Of a DNA stretch of 7,141 nt, positions 5,400 to 7,141 are shown in pieces (positions within the stretch are counted from its first letter, which is position 1; every line of letters starts with the position of its first letter). The notes under the pieces were generated by a model. That model saw nothing but the letters and a program-made list of their open reading frames with translations, ran no database searches and was not told the DNA's origin. Source of the stretch: Litorimonas sp039962885 (lineage in GTDB: Bacteria > Pseudomonadota > Alphaproteobacteria > Caulobacterales > Maricaulaceae). The translations under genes and the position numbers were made by a program. The stretch spans positions 1 through 7,141 of the forward strand of contig JBDVGI010000095.1 of assembly GCA_039962885.1 (NCBI GenBank), given 5' to 3'.

Positions 5400-6599
5400 T
5401 TAAGTCACAGCCTTTAAAACTGGACGATAAGCATCACCTTCAGATTGCGCACGATTTTTTGCATCATTATGCACCATGCCGTTACCCGCACTTGTACTTG
5501 TGATAGAGGCATAGCGTTCAAGCTTGCCTTTTTGCGCCATATTGATTTTCCGAAGTGTGTCCAAATCCTCGACCGCTTGCACGAACTTACTATGAAGAGC
5601 CTCATATTCAGCTCCAGTTTCCTTAACCGCTGCGGCGCGGCGTTCTGATTCACCTGCCGTTACTCGCAAGCGCTGTTCATTACTATCATTACGCTCACGC
5701 TCAAACTCTAAGGCCTGACGTAAAGCGGCGATTTCATCATCATAATGCGAAGATGTATTTTCCTGTATGCGCATTTGTGTATTAAATTGCTCAACTTGGT
5801 TTTTAAGCCCAGCTAATTCGTCATCACGACGTTTTAAGGTATCTTCAAACAATGTACGTTGTGTTTGCACATTATAACTCGCTGTCTGCAGTTCAGAGCG
5901 CGCCGCAAAAAGCTTTTCCTTCAAATCGGCATGTTCAACCCGCAAGACTTTTAATTCTTTTAAAGTCGCATCGCTATCTTGCGTTTTTTGCTCGAGTCGA
6001 GACGTTGCTTCCTCTTCCGCTTTTTGTAATTCCGCTAGGCGGCGACGTTGAGATGACAACTCTGCAGCTTGGCGCGCAGTATCTTCCTGTAAGCTTTGCA
6101 TGTTAACTTGGACAGCTTCTAGCACATCCTGATCTTGGTCATTTTGCACTTGAAGTTCTGAAATTTCACGTGCGTTTGCCGCAAGTTTTTCTTCTAATGA
6201 TTTTTGCAGGTCATCACGTTGAGCAAGTTCGACTTTAGCGTCCTCAAAGCGCTGTGAAAAATCATCGCGTTGTTTCTTAAGAGCAAATAACTTTTTTTCT
6301 TGTTCATCAGTCCATGCCGACTTTTGACGCAGTTTTTGTTCTGCGTTTCGGACATCTGACGACAAACGCACATTATCACTTTCAAGGCGCGCGGTGTGAA
6401 CAAGCGCCGCCTCCATTTTCGTGATCGTTTTGTTTAAGCTTATCATGCGTTTAGCGGCAATTTTTTGCTGCTCAGCCCCCGATTTCAAATTCCCGGTTAA
6501 AGCATCTACAGCTTCGCGAGCTAATGTGACTTCATCTGGCGAGACCGAACTTTGCACACCAGAAGGTGTTAACTTCGACTTTGGTTTAAAAAGTTTCAT
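5400..6599 (-). CDS. Long coiled-coil protein, candidate crescentin-like or polarity filament
   Basis: This 399-residue protein has no recognised enzymatic domain. A short basic head (MKLFKPKSK) is followed by a linker to about residue 22, then an almost continuous charged helix rich in Glu, Gln, Lys, Arg and Leu with heptad-like spacing to about 365. A polar tail of about 35 residues ends YRPVLKAVT. Prolines occur only at 6, 12, 21 and 393, there is no cysteine and a single tryptophan (96). There is no signal peptide or membrane helix, so it is cytoplasmic. Length, basic head and long rod resemble crescentin, the intermediate-filament-like curvature protein of Caulobacter. Coiled coils look alike regardless of ancestry, so the name is inference; a polarity scaffold, septation factor or chromosome-associated protein are alternatives. 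The ATG has only a weak ribosome site (AAGG ten bases, GGGA four bases upstream). Its promoter region carries a CtrA box and GANTC sites. Confidence 0.88.
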   Translation of the reverse strand: MKLFKPKSKLTPSGVQSSVSPDEVTLAREAVDALTGNLKSGAEQQKIAAKRMISLNKTITKMEAALVHTARLESDNVRLSSDVRNAEQKLRQKSAWTDEQEKKLFALKKQRDDFSQRFEDAKVELAQRDDLQKSLEEKLAANAREISELQVQNDQDQDVLEAVQVNMQSLQEDTARQAAELSSQRRRLAELQKAEEEATSRLEQKTQDSDATLKELKVLRVEHADLKEKLFAARSELQTASYNVQTQRTLFEDTLKRRDDELAGLKNQVEQFNTQMRIQENTSSHYDDEIAALRQALEFERERNDSNEQRLRVTAGESERRAAAVKETGAEYEALHSKFVQAVEDLDTLRKINMAQKGKLERYASITSTSAGNGMVHNDAKNRAQSEGDAYRPVLKAVT

Positions 6600-6619
6600 A
6601 AAATCCCAGCCTTAACAGT

Positions 6620-6642
6620 GACAGTTGGAATCACCAACTGTC
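6620..6642. repeat. 9-bp perfect inverted repeat with GANTC at the loop
   Basis: GACAGTTGG (6620-6628) and CCAACTGTC (6634-6642) are perfect complements around a five-base centre. The last G of the left arm plus the centre form GAATC (6628-6632), a GANTC site. It lies 21-43 bases before the coiled-coil start codon, probably within the mRNA leader. No T-run follows on either strand, so it is not a terminator. It could be an operator or a leader hairpin. Confidence 0.8.
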
Positions 6643-6666
6643 TTCATCCTTGCGCAAAACTGATGG

Positions 6667-6695
6667 ATTATAGTTAATGCCTTCTTAATGACTCG
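6667..6695 (-). promoter_or_regulatory. Promoter of the coiled-coil gene with CtrA box and GANTC site
   Basis: On the minus strand a perfect TATAAT -10 is at 6672-6667. One base upstream of it lies TTAA-N7-TTAA at 6674-6688, an exact match to the CtrA consensus. One base further up, GACTC (6690-6694, a GANTC site) falls where a -35 hexamer would sit with 17-bp spacing; the hexamer itself (CGAGTC) is poor. Predicted transcription start is near 6660, giving a leader of about 60 bases. A poor -35 suggests factor-dependent activity. With the CtrA box in the spacer, CtrA could repress or activate; position alone does not settle it. Confidence 0.65.
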
Positions 6696-6698
6696 GTA

Positions 6699-6722
6699 AA
6701 ATTTTAACAGTTTTTAAAATTT
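6699..6722. repeat. AT-only inverted repeat at the end of the PepSY gene
   Basis: AAATTTTAA (6699-6707) and TTAAAATTT (6714-6722) are perfect nine-base arms around CAGTTT, overlapping the PepSY stop codon. It contains a TTAA-N6-TTAA pair, one base short of the CtrA spacing. It could be a weak transcript end for the PepSY gene or an auxiliary protein-binding site upstream of the coiled-coil promoter. Confidence 0.5.
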
Positions 6723-7141
6723 ATACAGGTCGCCTACCAAGCTTACCATGCACTCTTGGGCGCAACACAATACGGTGCCATAATAAACCGATTCCAGTTA
6801 AAGCAAATAAAAGCGCTAGAAAACTCGTCAAGCGCAGCCACCATGTGTTAAAACTGTCCTCACCTGTGATATCCATGATGTGCAATCTCCACATAAAATC
6901 AAAAACACGCCAAAGCCGTGTCCGCACCGTCGCAAGCTGTCCTGTTTGCGCATTTATATAAAGGCGTGTTTTTGCTCGGTCATTATATTGCGCTTGCCAG
7001 ACAGGGTGCGGACCTTGATATTCACGCGGCGTTTCAGAGAGTTTCTCCAAACTTATCATAGTGCCATCACCTTTATAGAAACGCGCAGCCATAGCCCCAA
7101 TAGCGCCTTTATCTAAGGTCAATATAGCCCCGCCTGTATTG
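6721..7141 (-). CDS. PepSY-associated transmembrane protein, C-terminal part (5' end beyond right edge)
   Basis: The visible 139 residues are open to the window edge and begin NTGGAILTLDKG, so the true start lies outside; a TTG at 7122 in this frame is internal. A PepSY-like beta segment runs over about 45-75 (WQAQYNDRAKTRLYINAQTG), followed by LWRVFDFMWRLHIMDI, a typical joint before the last membrane helix (about 101-123, FLALLFALTGIGLLW). A basic tail (RPRVHGKLGRRPV) predicts a cytoplasmic C-terminus. Such PepSY-TM proteins sit in the inner membrane, often near iron-siderophore uptake or reductase functions, and the substrate here is unknown. It is on the same strand as the coiled-coil gene, 121 bp upstream of it, but that gene seems to have its own promoter. 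Confidence 0.85.
   Translation of the reverse strand, partial: NTGGAILTLDKGAIGAMAARFYKGDGTMISLEKLSETPREYQGPHPVWQAQYNDRAKTRLYINAQTGQLATVRTRLWRVFDFMWRLHIMDITGEDSFNTWWLRLTSFLALLFALTGIGLLWHRIVLRPRVHGKLGRRPV

Noticed and set aside
6612..6647. Eleven-codon upstream frame (MKTVGDSNCHC) in the coiled-coil leader
   Set aside because: It starts just after the predicted transcription start, but AAGG directly abuts the ATG with no spacing, and most codons come from the inverted repeat. Not enough to call an upstream peptide.

Overview
The window looks like chromosomal DNA of an alphaproteobacterium, most likely in or near the Caulobacterales/Hyphomonadales. This rests on three things. The primosomal helicase and the small transaldolase have alphaproteobacterial character. 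A perfect TTAA-N7-TTAA box, the recognition pattern of the cell-cycle regulator CtrA, lies next to GANTC (CcrM methylation) sites in one promoter region. That promoter drives a proline-free coiled-coil protein of a type typical of polarity or shape factors in this group. Base composition is moderate and intergenic DNA is AT-rich, unlike high-GC Caulobacter. No insertion sequence, tRNA, rRNA or CRISPR array was seen.

Layout, left to right. Positions 1-54 (minus) hold the first 18 codons of a gene that leaves the window, preceded by a good ribosome binding site. Positions 55-303 are non-coding with two small inverted repeats. Positions 304-2460 (minus) encode PriA, the replication-restart helicase. 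A 68-bp divergent promoter region separates it from 2529-3182 (plus), a small transaldolase. A leader with three alternating copies of ATAAGGC precedes 3257-3955 (plus), a LysM lipoprotein. This gene converges, with a 5-bp gap, on 3961-5199 (minus), a GH10 endo-xylanase lipoprotein with a run of 24 prolines. Positions 5200-5399 hold the xylanase promoter region, with three TTAA..CAGCC repeats, and a weak terminator-like hairpin of the next gene. Positions 5400-6599 (minus) encode the 399-residue coiled-coil protein. Positions 6600-6720 are its promoter region. Positions 6721-7141 (minus) are the C-terminal part of a PepSY/transmembrane protein that enters from the right edge.

The genes do not form one pathway. 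PriA and transaldolase are housekeeping genes sharing a divergent promoter region. The LysM lipoprotein and the xylanase are both predicted envelope lipoproteins but are convergent, so not co-transcribed. The coiled-coil gene has its own apparently cell-cycle-wired promoter. The points most worth a second look are that promoter and its protein, the loss of three of the eight zinc-ligand cysteines in PriA in a pattern that spares one of its two zinc sites, the polyproline tract, and the repeat structures in front of the LysM and xylanase genes.
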